Assembly (NCBI GenBank): GCA_041920505.1
Contig: JBHGXV010000049.1
Location: forward strand, 106,952-170,951
Origin: JBHGXV01 sp041920505
GTDB taxonomy: Bacteria > Bacillota > Bacilli > Brevibacillales > Brevibacillaceae
Direction of reading: 5' to 3'
Length of the DNA stretch: 64,000 bases
This document shows, one piece after another, positions 42,514 through 51,359 of the stretch. Position numbers and translations under genes: made by a program. The notes under the pieces were generated by a model. That model worked only from the letters and a program-made list of their open reading frames with translations. It was not told the origin of the DNA and did no database searches. Numbering within the stretch: the stretch's first letter is position 1; every line of letters starts with the position of its first letter.

Positions 42514-44843
42514 TTCTTCACCAGACTCCCTTTTGTCAGTGCGTGTTCCAGCACTTCCTCCATCCGTTCGACCGGAATAAACCGGATGTCCTTGCGCACG
42601 CTCTCGGGGATGTCGTCGATATCCTTTTCGTTCTCTTTGGGCAGGATCACGGTCTTGATGCCGGCGCGATGGGCGGCCAGCGTCTTTTCCTTCAATCCGC
42701 CGATCGGCAGCACCCGGCCGCGCAGGGTGATCTCGCCAGTCATGCCGACGTCGCGGCGCACCGGAATCCCGGTCAACGCCGAGACAAGCGCCGTCGCCAT
42801 CGTAATCCCGGCCGACGGACCGTCCTTCGGAATCGCTCCCTCGGGAACGTGGATGTGAATGTCGTTTTTCTCGTGGAACTCGGGATCGATGTTCCAGTCG
42901 CTTGCCCGCGAACGAATGAAGCTGAAGGCGGCCTGCGCCGACTCCTTCATCACGTCGCCCAAATGTCCGGTCAGCGTCAGCTTGCCCTTGCCGGGGACGA
43001 TGACCACCTCCACGTTGAGGGTGTCGCCGCCGGTCTCGGTCCAGGCGAGTCCGGTCACGGAGCCGACCTGATCCTCTTTCTCCGCGATACCGTAGCGGTA
43101 ACGCGGCTTGCCGAGCAGGGTTTCCACCGTGTTGGGCGTGACCACCACTCTTTTCTTTTCGCCGCTGACGATCAACTTGGCCGCCTTCCGGCAAATGTTG
43201 GCCACTTCCCGGTTCAGGTTGCGCACGCCCGCCTCGCGAGTGTACTGGCGAATGATCTTCAGGATCGCTTCCTCGTTCACCTGCAGCTTATCCTTGCCCA
43301 GCCCATGCTCTTCCATCTGTTTGGGCAAGAGGTAGCCCTGGGCGATTTTCAGCTTCTCCACCTCGGTGTAGCCGGAGATGTGGATCGTCTCCATCCGGTC
43401 CAAAAGCGGGCGCGGGATGGTGTGCAGAGAGTTGGCCGTCGTGATGAACATCACGTTGGACAAGTCGTACGTCTCTTCGATGTAGTGGTCGCTGAACTTG
43501 TCGTTCTGGTTCGGGTCCAGCACCTCCAGCAGCGCCGACGCCGGGTCGCCGCGAAAATCCGACGCCAGCTTGTCGATTTCGTCCAACAAAAAAACCGGGT
43601 TGATCGTACCGGCGGTCTTCATTCCCTGAATGATGCGTCCGGGCATCGCTCCAACGTAGGTGCGCCTGTGTCCGCGGATTTCCGCTTCGTCGCGCACGCC
43701 GCCAAGCGAAATGCGGACAAACTCGCGCTCCAGCGCGCGGGCAATGGAACGGGCCAGCGAGGTTTTCCCCACCCCGGGCGGTCCGACCAGGCAGAGAATC
43801 GGTCCGCGCATCCGGTTGACCAGTTTTTGCACGGCGAGGTACTCCAACACGCGCTCCTTTGGCTTCTCCAGGCCGTAGTGGTCTTCATCCAGGACCTTCT
43901 CGGCGTGGCTGATGTCCAGATTGTCGATCGTCTTGCGGGTCCACGGCAATGCCAACAACGTATCGATATAAGTGCGAATCACGCTGCCTTCCGCCGACGT
44001 CGACGGCATCTTCTCCAGGCGCTCCAGCTCTTTCTCGATCTTTTTTTTGATCCGCTCGGGAGCGTCCGACTTGTCGAGCTGGGCTCTGAGTTCATCCACT
44101 TCGCCAGCGCGCCCTTCCTTCTCGCCCAACTCTTTCTGGATGGCCTTCATCTGTTCGCGCAGGTAATACTCCTTCTGCGTCTTTTCCATCTGCTTTTTGA
44201 CGCGCTGGCCGATTTTGCGCTCCAGCTCCAGCACTTCCCGCTCGTTGTTGAGTATGGTCAACAGGATTTCCAACCGCTGCTGAATATTGACCGTCTCCAG
44301 AATCTCCTGTTTATCCTTCATTTTCAGCGGCAAGTGCGACGCGATCACATCGGCCAGACGGCCCGGTTCGTCGATGTCGCTGACGGAGGTGAACGTCTCC
44401 GGGGATACTTTCTTGGACAGTTTGATGTACTGCTCGAAGTGGTTGAGCACCGTGCGCATCAGGGCCTCCACTTCGTTGTCCTCTCCCTTTTGCTCCTCCA
44501 GGTATGTAATCAAAACGTTGAAATAGTCCTCGGTTTGCAGGTATTCCTCGATTTTGGCGCGGTGCATCCCCTCGACCAGGACACGGATCGTGCCGTTGGG
44601 CAGTTTCAGCATCTGCTTGACACGCGCTACCGTGCCCACCCGATAGATTTGCTCGGCGTCCGGCTCTTCGATCTGCACCTCTTCCTGTGTGGCCAGCAAG
44701 ATTTTATTGTCATCCACCATGGCGCGTTCCAAGGCCTTGATCGACTTTTCACGGCCTACGTCCAGATGCAACACCATGCTGGGATACACGATCAATCCGC
44801 GAAGCGGCAACAGCGGGATTTCTCGTTTTCCTTGTTCAGCCAT
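42510..44843 (-). CDS. lon: ATP-dependent protease LonA
   Basis: A 777-residue Lon with the N-terminal substrate-binding LON domain (about 10-200), a coiled coil, the AAA+ module with Walker A GPPGVGKTSLA near 355, and the C-terminal serine-lysine protease domain (catalytic Ser in KDGPSAGIT, near 679, and a downstream Lys). It degrades damaged and regulatory proteins. The ATG at 44843 follows AGGGAGGT. A 130-base leader with its own promoter and a hairpin precedes it. No CtsR or CIRCE element was found upstream. Confidence 0.97.
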   Translation of the reverse strand: MAEQGKREIPLLPLRGLIVYPSMVLHLDVGREKSIKALERAMVDDNKILLATQEEVQIEEPDAEQIYRVGTVARVKQMLKLPNGTIRVLVEGMHRAKIEEYLQTEDYFNVLITYLEEQKGEDNEVEALMRTVLNHFEQYIKLSKKVSPETFTSVSDIDEPGRLADVIASHLPLKMKDKQEILETVNIQQRLEILLTILNNEREVLELERKIGQRVKKQMEKTQKEYYLREQMKAIQKELGEKEGRAGEVDELRAQLDKSDAPERIKKKIEKELERLEKMPSTSAEGSVIRTYIDTLLALPWTRKTIDNLDISHAEKVLDEDHYGLEKPKERVLEYLAVQKLVNRMRGPILCLVGPPGVGKTSLARSIARALEREFVRISLGGVRDEAEIRGHRRTYVGAMPGRIIQGMKTAGTINPVFLLDEIDKLASDFRGDPASALLEVLDPNQNDKFSDHYIEETYDLSNVMFITTANSLHTIPRPLLDRMETIHISGYTEVEKLKIAQGYLLPKQMEEHGLGKDKLQVNEEAILKIIRQYTREAGVRNLNREVANICRKAAKLIVSGEKKRVVVTPNTVETLLGKPRYRYGIAEKEDQVGSVTGLAWTETGGDTLNVEVVIVPGKGKLTLTGHLGDVMKESAQAAFSFIRSRASDWNIDPEFHEKNDIHIHVPEGAIPKDGPSAGITMATALVSALTGIPVRRDVGMTGEITLRGRVLPIGGLKEKTLAAHRAGIKTVILPKENEKDIDDIPESVRKDIRFIPVERMEEVLEHALTKGSLVKK

Positions 44844-44904
44844 GACCAGGCACCTCCCTACTCTCTTGTGACAAAGTCCTCGTACGCGTGGCGGCACGCG
44901 CGGG

Positions 44905-44926
44905 AAAAGGGGGGAGTCCCCCCTTT
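44905..44926 (-). repeat. GC-rich hairpin in the lonA leader
   Basis: AAAGGGGGG and CCCCCCTTT form a perfect 9-bp stem around three bases, followed by TTTT on the minus strand, about 62 bases before the lonA start and downstream of its promoter. It could attenuate transcription. Confidence 0.6.
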
Positions 44927-44980
44927 GCGCAACGTGTCGAATGGCAACATTTCTCAACAAAAATCACGCGTTTTCGTACC

Positions 44981-45009
44981 ATTTTATCGCAAACGCCCGC
45001 CAATGTCTA
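44981..45009 (-). promoter_or_regulatory. Sigma-A promoter of lonA
   Basis: TAGACA (45004-45009) and TAAAAT (44981-44986) lie 17 bases apart, five of six matches in each box. Confidence 0.8.
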
Positions 45010-45028
45010 ATGTCCCGGTTCCCCGCGC

Positions 45029-46732
45029 CTACATCGGAAGGCTGGACGAGGCCAATCCATCCGCCTGCACCGGAATGGTAAGGGGGATGGACGCCGGCTC
45101 GTCGACCGCCTCCCGTTCGTCCCTGACCGCCAGCCGGATCGCTTCCTGGACACTCGCCACCGGTATTACCTCTATATCCGACATCTCGGCAAAAATCGAT
45201 TGCCAGTTTTCCTGCGGGATGAGGACGCGCGTCGCTCCCGCTTGCCGCGCCGCCTCCACCTTGGTGACGACGCCGCCGACCGGCTTCACCTTGCCGTGAA
45301 TGCTCACTTCGCCCGTCACGGCCAGCAGGTTGTCAACCGGCTTGTTGCGGATCGCCGAATAGACGGCGATCGCGATCGCCACCCCTGCCGACGGACCGTC
45401 CACCGGAACGCCGCCGGGAAAGTTGATGTGCAGGTCGTAGTCGTACGGCTTAAGGCCGAACCGGTGCAACACGGTCAACACGTTCTCGATCGAACCCTTG
45501 GCCATGGACTTGCGCCGGATCGTCCGGTTGCCTCCGCCCAGTTCCTCTTCCTCCACCAGCCCGGTCGTCGTCACGCGGCCGTTGCCGGGCATCGCCGCCA
45601 GGGTGGCAGTCACTTCCAGCTCCATCAGCGTACCCATGTTGGGGCCGTAGACAGCCAGCCCGTTGACCAACCCGACCTGCGGCTGCGCGTGCACCCGTTT
45701 CTCCTGACGCGGCGACTTCTGGCTGCTGTGCACCACCCATTCCACGTCGGAGGGGCGGATGGTATTCCGCTCCTCGGTAAGGGCGATGCCGGCCGCGATT
45801 TGCAGGGTATTGATCGCCTCACGCCCGTTGGTGGCGTAGCGTTCGATCACCGCCACCGCTTCTTCCTTCACGTCCATCTCCATCTTTTTGGCGGCCGTGC
45901 GGACGATGCTGCCGATCTCCGCCGGTTTGAGCGGCCGAAAAAAGATCTCCAGACAGCGGGAGCGAAGCGCCGGCGGCAACTCCTCCGGGGAGCGTGTGGT
46001 GGCTCCCACCAGCCGGAAGTCGGCCGGAAGCCCGTACTGAAACATGTCGTGAATATGCGAGGGGATCTGCTGGTTTTCTTCGCTGTAGTAGGCGCTCTCC
46101 AGCATCACTTTGCGGTCTTCCAGCACCTTGAGCAGCTTGTTCATCTGAACCGGGTGCAGTTCGCCGATCTCGTCCAGGAACAAGATCCCGCCGTGCGCCT
46201 TGGTCACCGCGCCGGGCTTGGGCTGGGGAATGCCCGCTTGCCCCAGCGCCCCCGCTCCCTGGTAGATCGGGTCGTGGACGGAGCCGATCAGCGGGTCGGC
46301 GATGCCGCGTTCGTCAAACCGGGCAATGGTGGCGTCGATTTCCACGAACTTGGCGTCACTTTTAAACGGAGACAGCTTGTTTTTCTTTGCCTCCTCCAGC
46401 ACGACGCGGGCGGCGGCGGTCTTGCCCACGCCGGGCGGGCCGTAGATGATCACGTGCTGCGGATTGGGGCCGCACAAGGCCGCGCGCAACGCCCTCAGCC
46501 CGTCCTCCTGCCCGACGATCTCCTCCAGCTTGCTGGGACGCGTCTTTTCGGAAAGCGGTTCGGTCAGCGCGACCATCCGCAATTTGCGTAACTGGTCCAC
46601 TTCCTTGCGCGATTCCCGGTCCACAGAGGTTTTTGAACTGCGCTGTGTCTTGAGCAGGCTCCAAAAGTAGGTGCCGATGATGATCCCGACGACCACTTCA
46701 ATCACGGCAATGAGCAACGTCGTATACTCCAT
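45029..46732 (-). CDS. lonB: Sporulation-linked ATP-dependent protease LonB
   Basis: A 567-residue LonB: one N-terminal membrane helix (about 5-27), an AAA+ domain with Walker A GPPGVGKTA near 97, Walker B ILFLDEIGE and a C-terminal Lon protease domain (Ser in DGPSAGVAIAIA). It lacks the long LON substrate domain of LonA. In Bacillus it is made in the forespore under sigma-F. GGGAGGGAAT precedes the ATG. A CATACTA-like AATACTA (46778-46784) lies upstream, a weak hint of a forespore promoter. Confidence 0.95.
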   Translation of the reverse strand: MEYTTLLIAVIEVVVGIIIGTYFWSLLKTQRSSKTSVDRESRKEVDQLRKLRMVALTEPLSEKTRPSKLEEIVGQEDGLRALRAALCGPNPQHVIIYGPPGVGKTAAARVVLEEAKKNKLSPFKSDAKFVEIDATIARFDERGIADPLIGSVHDPIYQGAGALGQAGIPQPKPGAVTKAHGGILFLDEIGELHPVQMNKLLKVLEDRKVMLESAYYSEENQQIPSHIHDMFQYGLPADFRLVGATTRSPEELPPALRSRCLEIFFRPLKPAEIGSIVRTAAKKMEMDVKEEAVAVIERYATNGREAINTLQIAAGIALTEERNTIRPSDVEWVVHSSQKSPRQEKRVHAQPQVGLVNGLAVYGPNMGTLMELEVTATLAAMPGNGRVTTTGLVEEEELGGGNRTIRRKSMAKGSIENVLTVLHRFGLKPYDYDLHINFPGGVPVDGPSAGVAIAIAVYSAIRNKPVDNLLAVTGEVSIHGKVKPVGGVVTKVEAARQAGATRVLIPQENWQSIFAEMSDIEVIPVASVQEAIRLAVRDEREAVDEPASIPLTIPVQADGLASSSLPM

Positions 46733-46803
46733 CTGATTCCCTCCCTCGTACGATCACAGTCCGAGAAACTATAGGAGTAGTATTGCCTGCGTACGAAGGG
46801 AGT

Positions 46804-46832
46804 AAACGAAAACCACCCCTCGCTCGGGGTGG
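46804..46832 (-). terminator. Terminator of clpX
   Basis: CCACCCC-GAGCGA-GGGGTGG hairpin on the minus strand followed by TTTTCGTTT. Confidence 0.88.
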
Positions 46833-46839
46833 CTTGCCA

Positions 46840-48105
46840 TCACGCGCTTTCGCCGTGCAATTGCCGACCTTCCTTGTTGGTCAACAGCGGTTTCATCTTG
46901 TCGCGAACCGTCTCTTCGGTGATGATGCACTTCTCCACATCGTCGCGGGACGGCAGTTCGTACATCATGTCAAGCATGATCTGCTCAATGATCGCCCGCA
47001 GGCCGCGAGCCCCGGTGTTGCGCTTGATCGCTTCCTTGGCGATCTGCTTCAGCGCCCCTTCTTCAAACTCAAGCTCGACGCCGTCGAGACTGAGCAGCTT
47101 CTGGTACTGCTTCACCAGCGCGTTTTTGGGCTCGGTCAAGATGCGGATCAGCGTATCCTCGTCGAGCGGCTCCAGTGTCGCCAGCACCGGCAGACGGCCG
47201 ACGAATTCCGGAATCAGGCCGTACTTGAGCAGGTCTTCCGGCAACACGTACTTCAGGTACTCGCCCGGCTTCAGATCGCCTTTGATCCCGTCGCCCAGTT
47301 CGGCGCTGAACCCGATCACCTTTTTGCCGATGCGACGCTTGATGATCTGTTCAATCCCGTCAAACGCACCGCCGCAGATAAACAGGATGTTGGACGTGTC
47401 GATCTGGATAAACTCCTGGTGCGGATGCTTGCGCCCGCCCTGCGGCGGAACGCTGGCCACCGTCCCTTCGAGAATTTTCAGCAGGGCCTGTTGCACGCCT
47501 TCGCCGGACACGTCGCGCGTAATCGAGGGATTCTCCGACTTGCGGGCCACCTTGTCGATCTCGTCGATGTAGATGATCCCTTTTTCCGCCTTTTCCACGT
47601 CGTAGTCGGCTGCCTGAATCAGTTTGAGCAGGATGTTTTCCACGTCTTCGCCGACGTAGCCGGCCTCGGTCAGCGAGGTCGCGTCCGCGATCGCAAACGG
47701 AACGTTCAGGATGCGCGCCAGTGTTTGCGCCAGGAGCGTTTTGCCGCTTCCGGTCGGGCCGATCAGGATGATGTTGGACTTTTGCAGTTCCACATCCTCG
47801 ATCTTGGCCCCGGTGTTGATCCGTTTGTAGTGGTTGTACACGGCCACAGACAGCGACTTTTTCGCCAGGTCCTGGCCGATGACGTAATCGTCGAGAATCT
47901 TGCGGATCTCCACCGGTTTGGGGATCTCCTTCATGTCAATCTCTTCTTCGTTGCCCAGCTCTTCCTGTACAATCTCGTTGCACAGTTCAATGCACTCGTC
48001 GCAGATGTACACGCCCGGCCCGGCGACCAGTTTGCGTACCTGCTCTTGCGACTTGCCGCAAAAGGAGCACTTCAACTGCCCTTTATCGTCGTTGAATTTG
48101 AACAT
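46840..48105 (-). CDS. clpX: ATP-dependent Clp protease ATP-binding subunit ClpX
   Basis: A 421-residue unfoldase that feeds substrates to ClpP. The N-terminal zinc domain has C13, C16, C35 and C38; Walker A GPTGSGKT is near 115-122, Walker B IIYIDEIDK near 180, and the ClpP-contacting IGF loop (KKVIGFSAE) near 265. The ATG at 48105 has GAGAGGTG at a suitable distance, so three extra N-terminal codons are not used. It follows clpP by 20 bases. Confidence 0.97.
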   Translation of the reverse strand: MFKFNDDKGQLKCSFCGKSQEQVRKLVAGPGVYICDECIELCNEIVQEELGNEEEIDMKEIPKPVEIRKILDDYVIGQDLAKKSLSVAVYNHYKRINTGAKIEDVELQKSNIILIGPTGSGKTLLAQTLARILNVPFAIADATSLTEAGYVGEDVENILLKLIQAADYDVEKAEKGIIYIDEIDKVARKSENPSITRDVSGEGVQQALLKILEGTVASVPPQGGRKHPHQEFIQIDTSNILFICGGAFDGIEQIIKRRIGKKVIGFSAELGDGIKGDLKPGEYLKYVLPEDLLKYGLIPEFVGRLPVLATLEPLDEDTLIRILTEPKNALVKQYQKLLSLDGVELEFEEGALKQIAKEAIKRNTGARGLRAIIEQIMLDMMYELPSRDDVEKCIITEETVRDKMKPLLTNKEGRQLHGESA

Positions 48106-48125
48106 GCCTTTCACCTCTCATCAGG

Positions 48126-48707
48126 TCAGCTTCTACGTTCAATCACGTCGTCAACCAATCCGTACGCTTTGGCTTCCTGGGCACTCATGAAATGGTCGCG
48201 GTCGGTGTCCTTTTCGATGCGTTCCAGCGGCTGGCCGGTACGCTCAGCGAGGATTTGGTTCAGTTGACGTTTGGTTTTGAGAATCCAGTCGGCGTGGATG
48301 CGGATGTCTTCCGCCTGCCCGCGTACGCCGCCGAGCGGCTGGTGAATCATCACTTCGCTGTTCGGCAACGCATACCGCTTGCCCTTGGCGCCCGCCGCCA
48401 GCAGAACAGCGCCCATGCTTGCCGCCATCCCGACGCAAATCGTGGACACGTCCGGTTTGATAAACTGCATGGTGTCGTAAATCGCCATGCCTGCCGTTAC
48501 GGAACCGCCCGGGGAGTTTATGTATAAACTGATGTCTTTTTCAGGGTCCTCGGCCGCCAGGAACAACAGTTGCGCCACGACGAGATTGGCCACGTCATCG
48601 TCAATCGCGCTGCCGAGGAAAATAATCCGGTCTTTCAACAGCCGCGAGTAGATGTCATAAGCTCTCTCCCCCCGATTTGTCTGCTCAATCACCATAGGGA
48701 TCAGCAT
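48126..48707 (-). CDS. clpP: ATP-dependent Clp protease proteolytic subunit ClpP
   Basis: A 193-residue serine peptidase. The triad residues are in GMAASMGA (Ser) and VMIHQPLGG (His), with the Asp in DTDRDHFMS; SLYINSPGGSV is the substrate-aligning strand. Fourteen such subunits form the chamber that partners ClpX. AGAGGAGG precedes the ATG. Its place between tig and clpX differs from B. subtilis, where clpP is elsewhere, but is common in other bacteria. Confidence 0.97.
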   Translation of the reverse strand: MLIPMVIEQTNRGERAYDIYSRLLKDRIIFLGSAIDDDVANLVVAQLLFLAAEDPEKDISLYINSPGGSVTAGMAIYDTMQFIKPDVSTICVGMAASMGAVLLAAGAKGKRYALPNSEVMIHQPLGGVRGQAEDIRIHADWILKTKRQLNQILAERTGQPLERIEKDTDRDHFMSAQEAKAYGLVDDVIERRS

Positions 48708-48759
48708 AGGTCACTATCCTCCTCTACGCAATATGATATGTATGGAAATCAGGTAGGTG

Positions 48760-48792
48760 GAAAAACAAGGCACGAAGAGGTTTCGTGCCTTG
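48760..48792 (-). terminator. Terminator of tig
   Basis: A perfect 11-bp inverted repeat (CAAGGCACGAA and complement) is followed by five Ts on the minus strand, between tig and clpP. Confidence 0.92.
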
Positions 48793-48799
48793 AACTACA

Positions 48800-50092
48800 T
48801 TATGCGGTTACTTTGCTTTGTGCAACCAGGAAATCAACGGTTTTGCGCGTTTGGATATCGCGGTACAGACCGGCCAGGCCGTCTTGTGCGGCGAAAATCT
48901 TGCGCAGTTCGTCAGCCGGACGACCGTACATCGAAGCCAGTTTGTTCAGTTCTTCGGTGACGTCTTCTTCGGTCGCCTTGATGTCTTCGGCCTTGGCGAT
49001 CGCTTCCAGCGTCAGCGCGGTGCGGACGCGGGTGGTCGCATCCGGACGAAGCTGGTCGCGCAGGGCGCTTTCGTCGGTGCCGGAGAACTGATAGTACAAG
49101 TCGATGCTCATGCCCTGGAACTGCAGGCGTTGCGCAAACTCCCGCACCATGTGGTCAAGTTCCTGCTCGATCATCACTTCCGGGATGTCGATCTCGGCGT
49201 TTTCGCTTGCCTTCATCACCAGTTGTTCGCGCACGTAAGTCTCTTTGTCCTGATTCGCTTTTTCTTCCAGTTTCTTGCGCACATCGGCTTTCAATTCTTC
49301 CAGGGTGTCAAATTCGCTGACATCCTTGGCGAACTCGTCGTCGAGAGCCGGCAGGTTTTTGCGCTTGATGTCGTTCACTTTCACCTTGAAGACCGCTTCC
49401 TTGCCGGCCAGGCTCGGAGAATGGTATTCTTCCGGGAAGGTGACGGTGATGTCTTTTTCTTCGCCTTTGGCCATGCCGACCAGTTGCTCTTCGAAGCCGG
49501 CGATAAACGTGCCGGAACCGATTTCCAGCGAGTAGTTCTCCGCTTTGCCACCTTCAAACGCGACGCCGTCCTGGAAGCCTTCGAAGTCGATGATGGCGAT
49601 ATCGCCGTTTTCGACCGCGCCTTCTTCGACGACGACCAGCTCGGCGTGACGCTCTTGCATGCGCTTCAATTCGGCGTCAACGTCTTCGTCGGTCACGGTG
49701 AAGTCCTTCGACTCGATCGCAAGCCCTTTGTAGTCGCCCAGTTTCACTTCCGGCTTGACGGTAACCGTCGCCTTGAAGATCAGTTTTTGCCCTTTGCCGA
49801 TTTGCTCGACTTCCACTTCCGGACGATCCACCGGCTCGATGCCGGTTTCTTGGACAGCCTGTCCATATGCGACAGGAAGCAGGATGTCAAGGGCATCCTG
49901 GTAGAGGGATTCCACGCCAAAACGCGCTTCGAACAGCTTGCGCGGAACTTTCCCCTTGCGGAATCCCGGAACGTGCACCTTTTGTACCACTTTCTTGAAA
50001 GCTTGATCCAGAGCCTTGTCTACCTGTTCCGCTTCCACCTCGACGGTCAGGACGCCCTGGTTATTCTCTACCTTTTCCCATTTTGCTACCAC
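48800..50092 (-). CDS. tig: Trigger factor, ribosome-associated chaperone and prolyl isomerase
   Basis: A 430-residue chaperone that meets nascent chains at the ribosome exit. The ribosome-binding loop GFRKGKVPRK is near residue 45, the FKBP-type isomerase domain is about 150-245 (GDIAIIDFEGFQDGVAFEGG), and the C-terminal chaperone arms follow. The GTG at 50092 is chosen because AGGAGGGG lies eight bases upstream; a ten-codon-longer reading starts before that site. Confidence 0.96.
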   Translation of the reverse strand: MVAKWEKVENNQGVLTVEVEAEQVDKALDQAFKKVVQKVHVPGFRKGKVPRKLFEARFGVESLYQDALDILLPVAYGQAVQETGIEPVDRPEVEVEQIGKGQKLIFKATVTVKPEVKLGDYKGLAIESKDFTVTDEDVDAELKRMQERHAELVVVEEGAVENGDIAIIDFEGFQDGVAFEGGKAENYSLEIGSGTFIAGFEEQLVGMAKGEEKDITVTFPEEYHSPSLAGKEAVFKVKVNDIKRKNLPALDDEFAKDVSEFDTLEELKADVRKKLEEKANQDKETYVREQLVMKASENAEIDIPEVMIEQELDHMVREFAQRLQFQGMSIDLYYQFSGTDESALRDQLRPDATTRVRTALTLEAIAKAEDIKATEEDVTEELNKLASMYGRPADELRKIFAAQDGLAGLYRDIQTRKTVDFLVAQSKVTA

Positions 50093-50125
50093 GTAAACTT
50101 CCCCTCCTAGATTGGTTCCCAAAAC

Positions 50126-50168
50126 AAATTGCTCGTCCCAGAGAAACCTCTAGGCAAAAGAGCAATTT
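50126..50168 (-). repeat. Structured leader of tig
   Basis: AAATTGCTC and GAGCAATTT form 9-bp arms, with an inner TAGAG/CTCTG stem, between the tig promoter and ribosome site. On the minus strand it is followed by GTTTTGGG, which resembles a weak terminator. Confidence 0.5.
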
Positions 50169-50189
50169 TCCTGCCATTATAACCATTTT

Positions 50190-50217
50190 AGTATATCATA
50201 TATAATGAGAATTTCAA
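50190..50217 (-). promoter_or_regulatory. Sigma-A promoter of tig
   Basis: TTGAAA (50212-50217) and TATACT (50190-50195) lie 16 bases apart on the minus strand, about 100 bases upstream of the tig start. A second TATAAT (50176-50181) lies downstream without a clear -35. Confidence 0.65.
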
Positions 50218-50229
50218 GAAGGCCACCGC

Positions 50230-50754
50230 TTACCGCCGGACGGCAAATCGTCCTCCGAGATCGCTTCTCGGCCGGCCGTCCCTGCCGTAGAACCGCACTT
50301 CAAGCTCAATGCCCTCTTTTGTCTCTCCCGCCCTCTCGACAAGAGCGTATGTCGGAACGGCGTAGCCGCGCGGCTGCAAGAGGCTTCCCGGGTTGAGAAA
50401 CAAGATTCCCCGCTCGACGCCGCAGACAGGCACGTGGGAGTGGCCGAACAGGACGACATTCGCCCCCGTCTCTTCCGCCCGGTAGTTTAGACGCAAAAGC
50501 GATTGTTTCACGCCGTAGAGGTGTCCGTGCGTCTGATAGATGGTAAGCCCGCGCCAATCGGTCAGCAACTCTTCCGCCGCCTCTGTGTCGACGTCGCAAT
50601 TGCCGCGAACCAGCCGCATGGTTGCAAACGGCTCTTGCGTGCGGTCGGTGCAGAAGTCGCCGCAATGAAAGATCACTTCCGGCGCGTGCCGCTGTGCCAC
50701 CTGTTTCACTTCCTCCACCAGGCCGTGGGTGTCGCTGATCACCAGAATGCTCAC
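50230..50754 (-). CDS. ysnB: YfcE/MJ0936-type metallophosphoesterase
   Basis: A 174-residue calcineurin-like phosphodiesterase. All metal motifs are present: SDTHG, HCGDF, RGNCD, THGH and GHSH. Relatives hydrolyse simple phosphodiesters in vitro with manganese; the natural substrate is unclear. It overlaps rdgB by 4 bases, the conserved rph-ysnA-ysnB order of Bacillus. Confidence 0.93.
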   Translation of the reverse strand: MSILVISDTHGLVEEVKQVAQRHAPEVIFHCGDFCTDRTQEPFATMRLVRGNCDVDTEAAEELLTDWRGLTIYQTHGHLYGVKQSLLRLNYRAEETGANVVLFGHSHVPVCGVERGILFLNPGSLLQPRGYAVPTYALVERAGETKEGIELEVRFYGRDGRPRSDLGGRFAVRR

Positions 50755-51359
50755 CTTAACTCCCCCTGTATCCGCTCAAGCAATTGCCGCATCGCCATCG
50801 CCCGGTGGCTGATTTCGTTTTTCTCCTCGGGCGACAACTGGGCCATCGTGCACATCCGTTGCGGCAGGAAAAAGACGGGATCGTATCCGAATCCGCCGGT
50901 TCCGGCCGGTTCGCGCAGGATCACGCCTTCACAACTGCCGTTCGCCACCACGGGCGGCTTGCCCGGTTCGACGTAGGCCAGCACACAGCGGAAGCGGGCC
51001 GTCCGCTTCTCTGTCGGCACGTCGCGCAGCGCGTCCAAGAGCTTGCGCCAGTTGTCCTCGTCACTGGCCCCTTCACCCGCGTAGCGGGCGGAGTAGACGC
51101 CGGGCGCACCGCCCAGCGCGTCCACTTCCAGTCCGGAGTCGTCGGCCACCACCGGCCGGCCCAGATATTCGGCGATGGTGGCCGCTTTTTTCAGCGCGTT
51201 GGCCTCAAATGTGTCGCCGTCCTCCACCACCTCGGGCGCGCCGGGGTACGCAGCGAGACTGACCGCCTCCCAGCCGATGGCGGCAAACAGCCGGTTAAAC
51301 TCGCGCACCTTGCCCTGGTTGCGCGTCGCAAGCACGATCTGCCGTTTCGCTTCAGACAT
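50751..51359 (-). CDS. rdgB: XTP/dITP diphosphatase RdgB (Ham1/YsnA)
   Basis: A 202-residue house-cleaning pyrophosphatase that removes dITP and XTP from the nucleotide pool. Conserved segments are LATRNQGKVREF, VADDSGLEVDALGGAPGVYSAR (quoted in part), GTGGFGYDPVFF and SHRAMAM. The ATG at 51359 fits the family start and overlaps the rph end by 8 bases. Longer readings belong to rph sequence. Confidence 0.95.
   Translation of the reverse strand: MSEAKRQIVLATRNQGKVREFNRLFAAIGWEAVSLAAYPGAPEVVEDGDTFEANALKKAATIAEYLGRPVVADDSGLEVDALGGAPGVYSARYAGEGASDEDNWRKLLDALRDVPTEKRTARFRCVLAYVEPGKPPVVANGSCEGVILREPAGTGGFGYDPVFFLPQRMCTMAQLSPEEKNEISHRAMAMRQLLERIQGELR

Noticed and set aside
42501..45299. Plus-strand open frame of 932 codons opposite lonA
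   Set aside because: Shadow of lonA; no start signal and no recognisable domain.
48708..48760. CtsR or CIRCE heat-shock operator before clpP, and likewise before lonA
   Set aside because: Neither the GGTCAAA tandem nor TTAGCACTC-N9-GAGTGCTAA is present in these gaps.
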